Below are positions 42,993-51,015 of a stretch of 64,000 nt of DNA, piece after piece (position 1 is the stretch's first letter; each line of letters begins with the position of its first letter). The translations under genes were made by a program, and so were the position numbers. The notes below the pieces were generated by a model, which did no database searches, had not been told where the DNA came from, and saw only the letters and a list, made by a program, of their open reading frames with translations. The stretch lies in NCBI RefSeq assembly GCF_021129305.1, contig NZ_JAJOMB010000013.1, positions 179,485 through 243,484 on the forward strand. The letters run 5' to 3'. Source of the stretch: Kineosporia babensis. Its GTDB lineage: Bacteria; Actinomycetota; Actinomycetes; Actinomycetales; Kineosporiaceae.

Positions 42993-44257
42993 CAGGTGGG
43001 GCAGGGGAGGGCCCAGCAACCAAGGACGGCAGTGGCATCCACCAGGGGGAAGAGATCAGGGTCCGGCAGGACGCCGGACCGGATCACCACGACGACACCA
43101 GCCGGCACCGGCCGGACGAAAAGATCGACGCGCCCACCGACGTCCGTAATCGGCCGGAAGGCGCGCCGAACGCTCAAGCAGACCCCGACGTCCGTAAGTG
43201 GACTGAAGGCAAGCTGAGCGACCGAGCAGACCCCGACGTCCGTAATTGGACCGAAGGCGCGCCGAACGACCGAGCAGACCCCGACGTCCGCAAGTGGACC
43301 AAAGGCGCGAAGAGCGACCCGGCCGACCCCGACGTCCTGATCAGCGCCCGCGGCCTGACCAAGCACTTCGGCGACTTCGTCGCGGTCGACGGCATCGACA
43401 TCGACGTGCGCCGGGGCGAGGCCTTCGGCTTCCTCGGCCCCAACGGCGCCGGTAAGTCCTCCACCATGCGGATGATCGGCTGCGTCTCCCCGGTCACCGC
43501 CGGCACCCTCACCATGCTGGGCCTCGACCCCGAGCACGACGGCCCGGCGATCCGGGCCAAGCTCGGCGTGGTGGCGCAGAAGGACCTGCTCGACGAGGAA
43601 CTCACGGTGCGCGAGAACCTCCTGGTCTACGGCCGCTACTTCGGCCTGCGCCGCTGGGAGATCGCCCATCGCGCCGACGAACTGCTGCGTTTCGCCCAGC
43701 TCGCCGACCGCGCGAACAGCCCGGTCGAGCCGCTCTCGGGCGGGATGAAACGCCGCCTGACCATCGCCCGCGCACTGATCAACGCCCCCGAGATCCTGCT
43801 GCTCGACGAACCCACCACCGGCCTCGACCCACAGGCCCGGCACGTGCTCTGGGACCGGCTGTACCGGCTCAAACAACAGGGCGTCACCCTGGTCCTGACC
43901 ACGCACTACATGGACGAGGCGGAGCAGCTGTGCGACCGCCTGGTGGTGATGGACCACGGCCGGATCGTGGCCGAGGGTTCCCCGCGCGACCTCATCGAAC
44001 GCTATTCCAGCCGAGAAGTGGTGGAGGTGCGCTACCCCGACTTCGACCTCGCCGCCCACCGCGACCGGCTGGATCTCGGCGACCTGGCCGCCCGCGTCGA
44101 GGTCCTGCCCGACCGGTTGCTGATCTACACCGACCACGGCGACGCGGTGGCTCGGAGCATCGACACCGGACCCGACCGTCCGTTGTCGGTCCTGGTCCGG
44201 CGGAGCTCGCTGGAAGACGTGTTCCTGCACCTGACCGGCCGGACCCTGGTCGACTGA
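42989..44257 (+). CDS. ABC exporter ATP-binding protein with a repetitive N-terminal extension
   Basis: 422 residues, about 110 longer than usual. Residues 1-116 are hydrophilic and contain four exact-length 16-residue repeats (consensus DPDVRKWTEGxxSDRA). The ATPase domain follows (ISARGLTKHFGDFVAVDG; Walker A GPNGAGKSS near 150; SGGMKRRL signature; LLLDEPTTGLDPQ Walker B), then a DrrA-type C-terminal domain. It belongs to the ABC-2/drug-resistance (NodI/DrrA) group. Start ATG 42989 overlaps the DUF3046 stop; starts inside the repeats are possible. The two permease genes follow with overlapping codons. Confidence 0.9.
   Translation: MTGGAGEGPATKDGSGIHQGEEIRVRQDAGPDHHDDTSRHRPDEKIDAPTDVRNRPEGAPNAQADPDVRKWTEGKLSDRADPDVRNWTEGAPNDRADPDVRKWTKGAKSDPADPDVLISARGLTKHFGDFVAVDGIDIDVRRGEAFGFLGPNGAGKSSTMRMIGCVSPVTAGTLTMLGLDPEHDGPAIRAKLGVVAQKDLLDEELTVRENLLVYGRYFGLRRWEIAHRADELLRFAQLADRANSPVEPLSGGMKRRLTIARALINAPEILLLDEPTTGLDPQARHVLWDRLYRLKQQGVTLVLTTHYMDEAEQLCDRLVVMDHGRIVAEGSPRDLIERYSSREVVEVRYPDFDLAAHRDRLDLGDLAARVEVLPDRLLIYTDHGDAVARSIDTGPDRPLSVLVRRSSLEDVFLHLTGRTLVD
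43133..43336 (+). repeat. 48-bp in-frame tandem repeats inside the ABC ATPase gene
   Basis: Units begin at 43133, 43181, 43229, 43277 and a partial fifth at 43325, each exactly 48 bp. The core CCGACGTCCGTAA is almost unchanged, while the second half of each unit varies. Encodes 16-residue protein repeats. Confidence 0.9.
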
Positions 44258-45057
44258 TGGCTACGCCGACACTCGAGCTGGGCGATCCGAAGCGCTCGCT
44301 GGCCGCCCTGGAGTACTGGCTGCGCGCCTACCGCCGCACCTGGCGTTCCAGCGCCGTCACGGCCTTCGTGATGCCCCTGGTCTTTCTCGGCACCTTCGGG
44401 CTGGGCCTGGGCAGCCTGGTCGACGGCAACACCACCGGCCCGCTCGGCGATGTGGAGTACCTGGCCTTCGTGGCCCCGGGCATCCTGGCCGCGAGTGCGA
44501 TGCAGAGCGCGTTCGGCGAGTGCACCTGGCCGGTCCTGTCCAGCCGGAAATGGAACGGGCACTACCAGGCCCAGGCCGGATCGCCGCTGACCATCGCGGA
44601 CATCGTCACCGGGCACCTGCTCTTCATCGCCTTCCGGCTGACCCTCGGCGCGGTCGCGTTCGCCCTGATCGGCACCCTGATCGGGGCGTTCTCCTCGGCC
44701 TGGCTGGTGCTCGCGGTCCCGGTCGCGGTACTCACCGGCCTGGCCCACGCCACCCCACTGATCGCGTTCGCCATCACCCGCGAGAACGACACCGACTTCT
44801 CCGTGCTGATGCGCTTCGTGATGACCCCGATGTTCCTCTTCGCCGGCACCTTCTTCCCGGTCGATCAGTTCCCGCTGGGCATCGAGCTCCTGGCCTGGCT
44901 CACACCGTTGTGGCACGGCACGCAGTTGTGCCGGGAGCTGGCGCTGGGGGACGCCGGGGTGCTCGCCTCCGCGGGGCATCTCGCCTACCTGCTGCTGTGG
45001 TGCGTGGGCGGCTATCTGCTGGCCCTTCGCTCCTACCGGAAGATGCTGCGCTCATGA
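44257..45057 (+). CDS. ABC-2 type exporter permease (first)
   Basis: 266-residue permease with six hydrophobic segments. The LEYWLRAYRRTWRSSAVTAFVMPLVFLGTFGLGLGSLV N-terminus and the FPVDQFPLGIELLAWLTPLWHGTQLCRELALG segment identify the ABC-2/NodJ-like family. ATG 44257 shares its first base with the stop of the ATPase gene, and its own stop overlaps the next permease start. With the ATPase and second permease it should form a heterodimeric exporter; substrate unknown. Confidence 0.9.
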   Translation: MATPTLELGDPKRSLAALEYWLRAYRRTWRSSAVTAFVMPLVFLGTFGLGLGSLVDGNTTGPLGDVEYLAFVAPGILAASAMQSAFGECTWPVLSSRKWNGHYQAQAGSPLTIADIVTGHLLFIAFRLTLGAVAFALIGTLIGAFSSAWLVLAVPVAVLTGLAHATPLIAFAITRENDTDFSVLMRFVMTPMFLFAGTFFPVDQFPLGIELLAWLTPLWHGTQLCRELALGDAGVLASAGHLAYLLLWCVGGYLLALRSYRKMLRS

Positions 45058-45884
45058 GCGTTCTGGATCAGGGCACCCGAACCGCCCGTAGCGCTCTGTA
45101 CCGGGTGGCCGGTGAACTCGCTCTGTTACGAGGGGCCGGCTCGGTGGTGCACCGCAACGCCCGCTCCGCCCGGCGCTCGCTGTTCGTGGTGATCTCGGGC
45201 TTCTTCGAGCCGTTGTTCTACCTGTTGTCGATGGGCATCGGCATCGGGGTGCTGGTCGGCGAGGTGCAGTACGGCGGCCGGTCGTTCAGCTACCAGGAGT
45301 TCGTCGGCCCGGCGCTGCTGGCGGCCTCGGCGATGAACGGCGCGGTGGCGGACTCCACGTTCAACGTGTTCGGCAAGCTCAAGTACACCCGGATCTACGA
45401 CAGCATGCTGGCCACTCCGCTGAACCCGCGGGCACTGGCGGCCGGGGAGATCAGCTGGGCGTTGCTGCGCGGGGCCGGCTACGCATCGGCGTTCCTGCTG
45501 GTGCTGCTGGCCGCGGGCTATGTGAAGTCGTGGTGGGCGGTGCTCGCGGTGCCGGCGGCCTCGCTGATCGGGCTGGCCTTTGCCGGGGCCGGGATGGCCG
45601 CCACCACGTTCATGCGCTCCTGGCAGGACTTCGACCTGGTGAACCTGGTGGTGCTGCCGTTGCTCCTGCTCTCCACCACGTTCTACCCGCTCAGTACCTA
45701 CCCAGGTGTGTTCGGCCTGCTCGTGCAGCTCACCCCGCTGTACCACGGGGTCGAGCTGGAGCGGGCGCTGGTGCTGGGCACGATGGACCTCACCGTGCTC
45801 GGGCATCTGGCGTATCTGCTGGCGCTCGGCGCGGCCGGGTTGTGGCTGGCCGGGCGCAGGCTGGAACGGCTACTGCTTTCTTGA
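45054..45884 (+). CDS. ABC-2 type exporter permease (second)
   Basis: 276-residue permease with about six membrane helices, paralogous to the preceding one (SLFVVISGFFEPLFYLLSMGIGIGVLVGEVQYGG; ASAMNGAVADSTFNVFGKLKYTRIYDSML; FYPLSTYPGVFGLLVQLTPLYHGVELERALVLG). ATGA overlap with the first permease. The operon ends here; decayed repeats follow within 12 bases. Confidence 0.9.
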   Translation: MSVLDQGTRTARSALYRVAGELALLRGAGSVVHRNARSARRSLFVVISGFFEPLFYLLSMGIGIGVLVGEVQYGGRSFSYQEFVGPALLAASAMNGAVADSTFNVFGKLKYTRIYDSMLATPLNPRALAAGEISWALLRGAGYASAFLLVLLAAGYVKSWWAVLAVPAASLIGLAFAGAGMAATTFMRSWQDFDLVNLVVLPLLLLSTTFYPLSTYPGVFGLLVQLTPLYHGVELERALVLGTMDLTVLGHLAYLLALGAAGLWLAGRRLERLLLS

Positions 45885-45895
45885 ACTGCCTACAA

Positions 45896-46046
45896 CCAAC
45901 GGACGGTGTGGGCACCTACGTTTCTTGCGCTGGGGTAAGCGTCCAGCAACGGTCCCCAGGTGTGGGGCACCTCAGTCGGTCGCGCCGGGGTAAGGGCTTC
46001 CAACCAATGGACGTCGTGGGCGCCTGAGTCAGTCGCGCTGGCGGGG
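45896..46046. repeat. Three diverged 50-57-bp repeats after the ABC operon
   Basis: Copies start near 45896, 45946 and 46003. Shared elements are cCAAyGGac..gTGTGGGcaCCT, then TCGCGCyGGGGTAAG. The third copy runs into the 3' end of the convergent ankyrin gene. Confidence 0.65.
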
Positions 46047-46469
46047 CAGCTGGATGGGCTGGGTGGACGGGGCGAGCAGGTCGCCCAGGCCCATCCGCTG
46101 GGCCAGCCGGCGCGGGCTGATCCCGGTGGAGTTGGCCGCATCCGGGTCGGCACCGTGGGCGAGCAGGGCGTTGGCCGCCGCGCGCTGACCGTGCGCGGTG
46201 AAGATGGCTCGCCACAGCGGGGTGTTGCCCCAGCGGTCGGTGTCGGTGGTGGCCGCCCCGGCGGCGATCAGCAGGGCGATCACCTCGGGGTGCTGCTCCT
46301 GCGCGGCGAAGTGCAGCGGGGTGAAGCGCACGGCGTCGGGCTGGTTCGGGTCGGCACCCTCGGCCAGCAGACGCTGGACCTCAGCGGCGTCGCCGTCGGC
46401 AGCGGCGTAGTGGAGCGGGGAACGCCCGAACTCGTCGGTTTCGCGGAGTGCATCGATCATGTCCGGCAT
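46029..46469 (-). CDS. Ankyrin-repeat protein
   Basis: 146 residues with about four ankyrin repeats: FGRSPLHYAAADGDAAEVQRLLAEGADPN, RFTPLHFAAQEQHPEVIALLIAAGA, WGNTPLWRAIFTAHGQRAAANALLAHGADPD, then TGISPRRLAQRMG. No signal peptide or catalytic domain, so a small protein-binding scaffold. ATG 46469 has AGAGG 5 bases upstream; a start six codons earlier is possible. Sits between the ABC operon and recA, convergent with the former. Partner unknown. Confidence 0.88.
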   Translation of the reverse strand: MPDMIDALRETDEFGRSPLHYAAADGDAAEVQRLLAEGADPNQPDAVRFTPLHFAAQEQHPEVIALLIAAGAATTDTDRWGNTPLWRAIFTAHGQRAAANALLAHGADPDAANSTGISPRRLAQRMGLGDLLAPSTQPIQLPRQRD

Positions 46470-46680
46470 TGTGCCTCTAAGTAACAACCATTTCTACCCC
46501 TTGGGAACTCGTGTCACGCCCTGTTCCGACAATCGTGATCGGCCCCTTGGCCAGTGATGATGCTGAGTCAGCAGGGATCTACGGGGCGGATGGGGCGTAA
46601 CTTTCAGGGCCAGAACGGACGCAGGCTGTGATCACATTGCGTGTTCAACAGTGATTGCGCAGCGTGACAAAATGAGGGCC

Positions 46681-46809
46681 ATGGATTCGCCGGGGGATCT
46701 TTTGCAGGCCTTGCAAAATGCACATATGCACCGTTGCCCGACAGATGTCGCACTGCAGGCCAGGGCCGGTTTGCCGGTGCGGCCGGGCCGGTCGGGCCGG
46801 TCGGCGTGA
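46681..46809 (+). CDS. Possible 42-residue small ORF upstream of recA
   Basis: An ATG at 46681 behind GAGGG opens a 43-codon frame: MDSPGDLLQALQNAHMHRC, then an Arg/Gly/Pro-rich end. The first half could form an amphipathic helix. I do not recognise it, and it may be chance. The rest of the 591-base ankyrin-recA gap (46470-47060) holds only the two recA promoters. Confidence 0.2.
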   Translation: MDSPGDLLQALQNAHMHRCPTDVALQARAGLPVRPGRSGRSA

Positions 46810-46849
46810 GGGGTCGCAGGCCAGATCGGGCGGGCGTGTCGATTGCCCG

Positions 46850-46873
46850 TCCGAACACCTGTTCGGATAGAGT
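46850..46873 (+). promoter_or_regulatory. LexA box (SOS operator) and overlapping recA promoter
   Basis: CGAACACCTGTTCG (46852-46865) is a perfect actinobacterial SOS box (CGAAC-N4-GTTCG), flanked by TC and GA. The -10 TAGAGT (46868-46873) starts 2 bases after it, so LexA binding would block this promoter. The leader to recA is about 180 bases. Confidence 0.85.
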
Positions 46874-46970
46874 CCCGGTGTTCCGGTGGCTGCGGGTCGA
46901 CGAGGATCAGTTCTCCACCGGCACATACGAGTGCCCGGTTGTCCACAGGGCGAAGTTACTCGGCCAAGAC

Positions 46971-46992
46971 TGTCGGTGGTCGCGTCTAGCGT
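46971..46992 (+). promoter_or_regulatory. RecA-NDp-type second promoter of recA
   Basis: TGTCGGTG (46971-46978), 8 bases, TAGCGT (46987-46992). Matches TGTCRGTG-N8-TAnnnT; the preceding base is C rather than T. Lies about 60 bases before the recA ATG, downstream of the LexA-controlled promoter. Confidence 0.8.
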
Positions 46993-47060
46993 CTGCATCG
47001 ACGAAGGAATCCCGGCGCAAGCGATCCCCGCGAAGCCGGCCGACTGTGAGGTGAACACTC

Positions 47061-48095
47061 ATGCCCGCTGCTGCGGACCGTGAAAAGGCTCTCGACGCCG
47101 CCCTGGCCCAGATCGACCGGCAGTTCGGCAAGGGCTCGGTCATGCGCCTCGGCGACGACACCCGCCCGCCGATCGAGATCATTCCGACCGGCGCCATCGC
47201 GCTCGACGTCGCGCTCGGCATCGGGGGCCTGCCCCGGGGTCGTGTGGTCGAGATCTACGGCCCGGAATCGTCCGGTAAGACGACGGTGGCCCTGCACGCC
47301 GTGGCCAGCGCCCAGCGCGCCGGTGGTATCGCCGCCTTCATCGACGCCGAGCACGCGCTCGACCCGGAGTACGCCAAGAAGCTCGGGGTGGACACCGACG
47401 CGCTGCTGGTCTCCCAGCCCGACACCGGTGAGCAGGCCCTGGAGATCGCGGACATGCTGGTCCGCTCCGGCGCGCTGGACATCATCGTGATCGACTCCGT
47501 GGCGGCCCTGGTGCCGAAGGCGGAGATCGAGGGCGAGATGGGTGACAGCCACGTCGGCCTGCAGGCCCGGCTGATGTCGCAGGCGCTGCGGAAGATCACC
47601 GGTGCGCTGAACAACTCCGGCACCACCGCCATCTTCATCAACCAGCTGCGCGAGAAGATCGGCGTGATGTTCGGGTCTCCCGAGACCACCACCGGTGGTA
47701 AGGCGCTGAAGTTCTACGCCTCGGTCCGCCTGGACGTCCGCCGGATCGAGACCCTGAAGGACGGCTCCGACGCGGTCGGTAACCGGACCCGGGTCAAGGT
47801 GGTCAAGAACAAGATGAGCCCGCCGTTCAAGCAGGCCGAGTTCGACATCATCTACGGCCAGGGCATCTCCCGTGAGGGCGGCCTGATCGACATGGGTGTC
47901 GAGCACTCGTTCATCCGCAAGTCCGGCGCCTGGTACACCTACGAGGGCGACCAGCTCGGCCAGGGCAAGGAGAACGCGCGTAACTTCCTGCGCGACAACC
48001 CCGACCTGGCCAACGAGCTCGAGAAGAAGATCAAGGAAAAGCTTGGTGTGGGCGCGAAGGTGGACGCTCCCGCCGAGGTCGCGGTCAACTTCTGA
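47061..48095 (+). CDS. recA: Recombinase RecA
   Basis: 344-residue ATP-dependent strand-exchange protein and SOS co-protease. [17 protein letters not shown], Walker [14 protein letters not shown] (near residues 67-79), the Walker B strand [28 protein letters not shown] and L2 loop [26 protein letters not shown] are intact; no intein is inserted. Start ATG 47061 follows TGAGGTG. Two promoters are visible upstream. A strong hairpin separates it from recX, which lies 158 bases downstream. Confidence 0.98.
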   Translation: MPAAADREKALDAALAQIDRQFGKGSVMRLGDDTRPPIEIIPTGAIALDVALGIGGLPRGRVVEIYGPESSGKTTVALHAVASAQRAGGIAAFIDAEHALDPEYAKKLGVDTDALLVSQPDTGEQALEIADMLVRSGALDIIVIDSVAALVPKAEIEGEMGDSHVGLQARLMSQALRKITGALNNSGTTAIFINQLREKIGVMFGSPETTTGGKALKFYASVRLDVRRIETLKDGSDAVGNRTRVKVVKNKMSPPFKQAEFDIIYGQGISREGGLIDMGVEHSFIRKSGAWYTYEGDQLGQGKENARNFLRDNPDLANELEKKIKEKLGVGAKVDAPAEVAVNF

Positions 48096-48113
48096 TCCCA
48101 GCGGTGCGTCCCG

Positions 48114-48157
48114 TCACGGTCCCGGCCGACCTCCTCCGGTACCGGCCGGGATCGTGA
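48114..48157 (+). terminator. Hairpin between recA and recX
   Basis: TCACGGTCCCGGCC (48114-48127) pairs with GGCCGGGATCGTGA (48144-48157) with one G-U; 16-nt loop. No U tract. It could attenuate recX relative to recA rather than stop transcription fully. Confidence 0.55.
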
Positions 48158-48253
48158 CAGGCTCATCGCCAGGATTCAGCACTCGCTCCGCTGTGGTGGC
48201 CGGAGCCGAGTGCGCCCGATCGGCCGGTACCGGCCGGAAAAGGTGAAGCACGC

Positions 48254-49711
48254 ATGACCGACGATCAGCGACGGTCCCGGGGTGTCCCGGAGGGGGGCAC
48301 CCCGGGGCTGGCGACTGTCCACAACCTGTTCTCCGGCCGCGATTCATCCGGCCGATCGGCTGCCGGGAAGCGGGGCGGCCGCGGGGGTGTGGCCGGTGTA
48401 GAGCCAGAGGCCGCGAACTCCAACAGCACAGGCTCGAACAGCACAGGCTCGAACGGCAAGGGTTTGACTGGCCCGGGCTCGGATGGCGCAGATCAGCTCG
48501 GCGGCGATGGTAAGGATCAGCCGGGGCGTCGTGGTAACAGCCTCAATCGGCGTCGTAAGCCTGCGCCTGAGCCGGACCAGAACACCGTGGTCAGCCTCGA
48601 CGGTTCCAAGCTGAACCCGCACGACCTGCGCGACATGATCGCCCAGAAAGAAGCCGATTGGCGTGCCGCCGATCCCGGTGATGCGTCGGACCGCCCTGCC
48701 GGTCAGGGCGCTCGCAGCCGTCCGGGCTTCCGGCAGAACGAACCAGCTCCGGAGCCAGGCGCCGAACTTGCCCAGCCTGCATGGACTTTGCCGGGCTGGG
48801 GCGAAGACACCGAGCGTCCGACCAAGAAGTCCCAGCGTTCCGGCGTAGGCGATTCCCGGCGCTCGAACGGTCTCGGCCGACGAGGACGGGGTGGCTACGG
48901 CAACCCGTCCGCCTCACCTGAGACAGGCGCTCCCGAGTTCGGTACCCCAGAGTTCGGCGCGTCCGATTTCGACGAGACCGAGCAACCCGCCCGCCGCGAA
49001 CGCGGAACCAAACAGCGCAAAGGGCTGAGCCGCGGCGGTTTCGCGGCGCGCGGCCGCGGCCTGGGCGGCGGAGGCGGCCGGCGCGGATCAGCCAACCCCC
49101 GCAACGATGGCGACGGCCACGAATCGGTCGGCCATGAAGAAGCCGACCACGATGGGCTCGGCACCGACCGCAGCGCCGTGTCCCGGGGCTCGCTCAGCCG
49201 TCGCCCACCGGTCAATCCGGAGGAAGAGGCGCGCGAGATCCTGCTGAAGCAACTGTCGGCCGGCCCACGTACCCGCTCTCAACTAGCCAAAGCCCTGGAC
49301 CAGCGCGAAATCCCGGATGAAGTGGCCCGGACCGTGCTCGATCGGTTCGAAGAGGTCGACCTGGTCGATGATGCTGCGTTCTCCCGGCAGTACGTGGAGA
49401 ACCGGCACTCCGGGCGAGGCCTGGCCAAACGCGCGCTGGCCTATGAACTACGGCAGAAGGGCGTGGCCGACGAAACCGCGCGCGAGGCCGTCGACTCGCT
49501 CAGCTCGGACGACGAACTCGCCACCGCCCGGCAACTGGTCCGCAAGAAGGCCGGCAGCATGACCAAGGACGACCCGGAACGCCGGATGCGCAGGCTCGCC
49601 GGAATGCTGGCCCGCAAGGGCTACAGCTCCGGCATCGCCTACCAGGCCATCCGCGAAGAACTCGCCGATCTCGACGCCGAGGGCATGTTCGGGCACCCGG
49701 ACTTCGACTGA
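48254..49711 (+). CDS. recX: RecX regulator with a very long disordered N-terminus
   Basis: 485 residues; most RecX proteins have 150-270. Only residues about 320-475 form the RecX helical-repeat domain (EEEAREILLKQLSAGPRTRSQLAKAL; FSRQYVENRHSGRGLAKRALAYELRQKGV; RKGYSSGIAYQAIREEL). The first 320 residues are rich in Gly, Ser, Arg, Asn and Asp, with small internal repeats (STGSN twice; PEFGTPEFGA). RecX caps and inhibits RecA filaments. ATG 48254 follows AAAAGG at a slightly long distance; later starts are possible but the frame stays open and composition is coding-like. Confidence 0.88.
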   Translation: MTDDQRRSRGVPEGGTPGLATVHNLFSGRDSSGRSAAGKRGGRGGVAGVEPEAANSNSTGSNSTGSNGKGLTGPGSDGADQLGGDGKDQPGRRGNSLNRRRKPAPEPDQNTVVSLDGSKLNPHDLRDMIAQKEADWRAADPGDASDRPAGQGARSRPGFRQNEPAPEPGAELAQPAWTLPGWGEDTERPTKKSQRSGVGDSRRSNGLGRRGRGGYGNPSASPETGAPEFGTPEFGASDFDETEQPARRERGTKQRKGLSRGGFAARGRGLGGGGGRRGSANPRNDGDGHESVGHEEADHDGLGTDRSAVSRGSLSRRPPVNPEEEAREILLKQLSAGPRTRSQLAKALDQREIPDEVARTVLDRFEEVDLVDDAAFSRQYVENRHSGRGLAKRALAYELRQKGVADETAREAVDSLSSDDELATARQLVRKKAGSMTKDDPERRMRRLAGMLARKGYSSGIAYQAIREELADLDAEGMFGHPDFD

Positions 49712-49725
49712 CCGCTGAACTCAGC

Positions 49726-49763
49726 CAGGTGGGGAGCAGCCGCACACGGCAACTCCCCACCTG
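49726..49763. terminator. Bidirectional terminator between recX and the PRC-barrel gene
   Basis: CAGGTGGGGAG (49726-49736) pairs perfectly with CTCCCCACCTG (49753-49763) between convergent genes. Confidence 0.7.
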
Positions 49764-49769
49764 CAGAGC

Positions 49770-50255
49770 TCAAGGAGCCGGATTACCCGTCCCCTGAAGC
49801 GTCACATCGTGCGGCTCACCCGGTCCGGGCTGCCCAGTACCGAACGCCGGCTCATGTACCCGCCCGGTGAAGGGCATCGTTTCGCCCGGCTCCGGTACCG
49901 CAGCAACGATGGGCTCGTTCTCGGGCGCCGCAATGATTCGCGTGCGTCCGTCAAAGGTGTGGAAGAACTCGTGCAGGCGCGCCACCTGAGCGTTGGACAG
50001 CGCCCCGTCGTGCGGTCTGATCCGCGGCTGCTCGGCCAGAGCATCCCGTGAGAACGACATCCGGGTCTGCTCACCGGTGGCTATCTCTGCGGCCGGCACG
50101 AACTTGTGCTCGTCATCGACGGCGAACGAAACCCAGGCCAGGTCTCCGCTGGCGCCGTCGAAGTACACGCCGTCCACCTCGCCGACTTGGTCGCCGTGCG
50201 AGTCGAGTAACGGGTTCCCGATCAGTTCCCGGGCTTGTGCAGGCTTCAGCTTCAA
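49770..50255 (-). CDS. PRC-barrel domain protein A
   Basis: 161-residue soluble protein. The N-terminal PRC barrel reads ARELIGNPLLDSHGDQVGEVDGVYFDGASGDLAWVSFAV, then VPAAEIA. The middle has ALSNAQVARLHEFFHTFDG, and the end is EPHDVTLQGTGNPAP. Start TTG 50255 is supported by GGAGGAGG 5 bases upstream. It is a clear paralog of the next gene. PRC barrels occur in RimM, photosynthetic and stress proteins; role here unknown. 158 bases separate the two genes and hold no other gene. Confidence 0.8.
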   Translation of the reverse strand: MKLKPAQARELIGNPLLDSHGDQVGEVDGVYFDGASGDLAWVSFAVDDEHKFVPAAEIATGEQTRMSFSRDALAEQPRIRPHDGALSNAQVARLHEFFHTFDGRTRIIAAPENEPIVAAVPEPGETMPFTGRVHEPAFGTGQPGPGEPHDVTLQGTGNPAP

Positions 50256-50413
50256 TGCTTCCTCCTCCGCCTCGCGCGCCGTTTCCGACGCCGTTCCGAG
50301 GAAGCAAGTTTCACGCCGTCACGAGCCGACACCAGTCGAGAAGGCACCCGCAGGTAGTGGTGACCCACTCGGCTCGGTGAGCAGAGACGTCCCCCGTTGG
50401 AGACGTAAAGCCC

Positions 50414-50911
50414 TTACGGCGCGGAATTGCCGGTGCCCTGCAGCGTCACGTCGTGCGGCTCGTTCGGCCCGGGTATTCCGGTGCCGAACGCCGTCTCGTG
50501 CGCACGTCCCTTGAACTGGGTGCGCGGGTCCGGGATGGCGTGAATGTCCCGGTACTGCGGCGCGCCCTCGTGGGCCGAGGCGAAGTGCTGGCCCGAGAAG
50601 GTGCCGAAGAATTCGTGCAGGCGCGCCACCTGCGCACTGGAGAGCGCGCCGCCCCGGGGCTTGATCCGCGGCATCTCCCGGATCATGTTGCGGGGCAACG
50701 GGATCGAGATGCCCTCGGCGAACGGGATGATCTGCGAAGCCGGGACGAAAGCGTCCCGTTCCGCGAAGAAATCAGTGTGGAACGACACCCAGTCCGGTTC
50801 CCCGGTGACATCGCTGAAATAGATCCCGTCGACCTCACCGAGCATCTCGTGCTCGGAGTCGAAAACTGTTCGCCCGAGATACTTGCGGGCTTCTTCGCCG
50901 GTCAGAGTCAT
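50414..50911 (-). CDS. PRC-barrel domain protein B
   Basis: 165 residues, paralog of protein A: EEARKYLGRTVFDSEHEMLGEVDGIYFSDVTGEPDWVSFH, ALSSAQVARLHEFFGTFSG and a C-terminal EPHDVTLQGTGNSAP nearly identical to A. ATG 50911 follows GGAAGGAG; a longer frame upstream has no support. Both copies keep the same tail, so it is probably functional (for example a partner-binding motif). No membrane segment or signal peptide. Confidence 0.8.
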   Translation of the reverse strand: MTLTGEEARKYLGRTVFDSEHEMLGEVDGIYFSDVTGEPDWVSFHTDFFAERDAFVPASQIIPFAEGISIPLPRNMIREMPRIKPRGGALSSAQVARLHEFFGTFSGQHFASAHEGAPQYRDIHAIPDPRTQFKGRAHETAFGTGIPGPNEPHDVTLQGTGNSAP

Positions 50912-50934
50912 GACTGCTCCTTCCGCGCCCATGC

Positions 50935-50982
50935 GAAAGGCGCCGGTGCGAGAGGACAAGTGTCCCGCGCACCGGCGCCTTC
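50935..50982. terminator. Hairpin between the secreted-protein operon and PRC protein B
   Basis: AAGGCGCCGGTGCG (50937-50950) pairs with CGCACCGGCGCCTT (50968-50981), 17-nt loop. Placed downstream of the minus-strand secreted-protein genes. Confidence 0.7.
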
Positions 50983-51015
50983 GGCACCTTATCGGTCACC
51001 CGATCGGGTTAGTTC

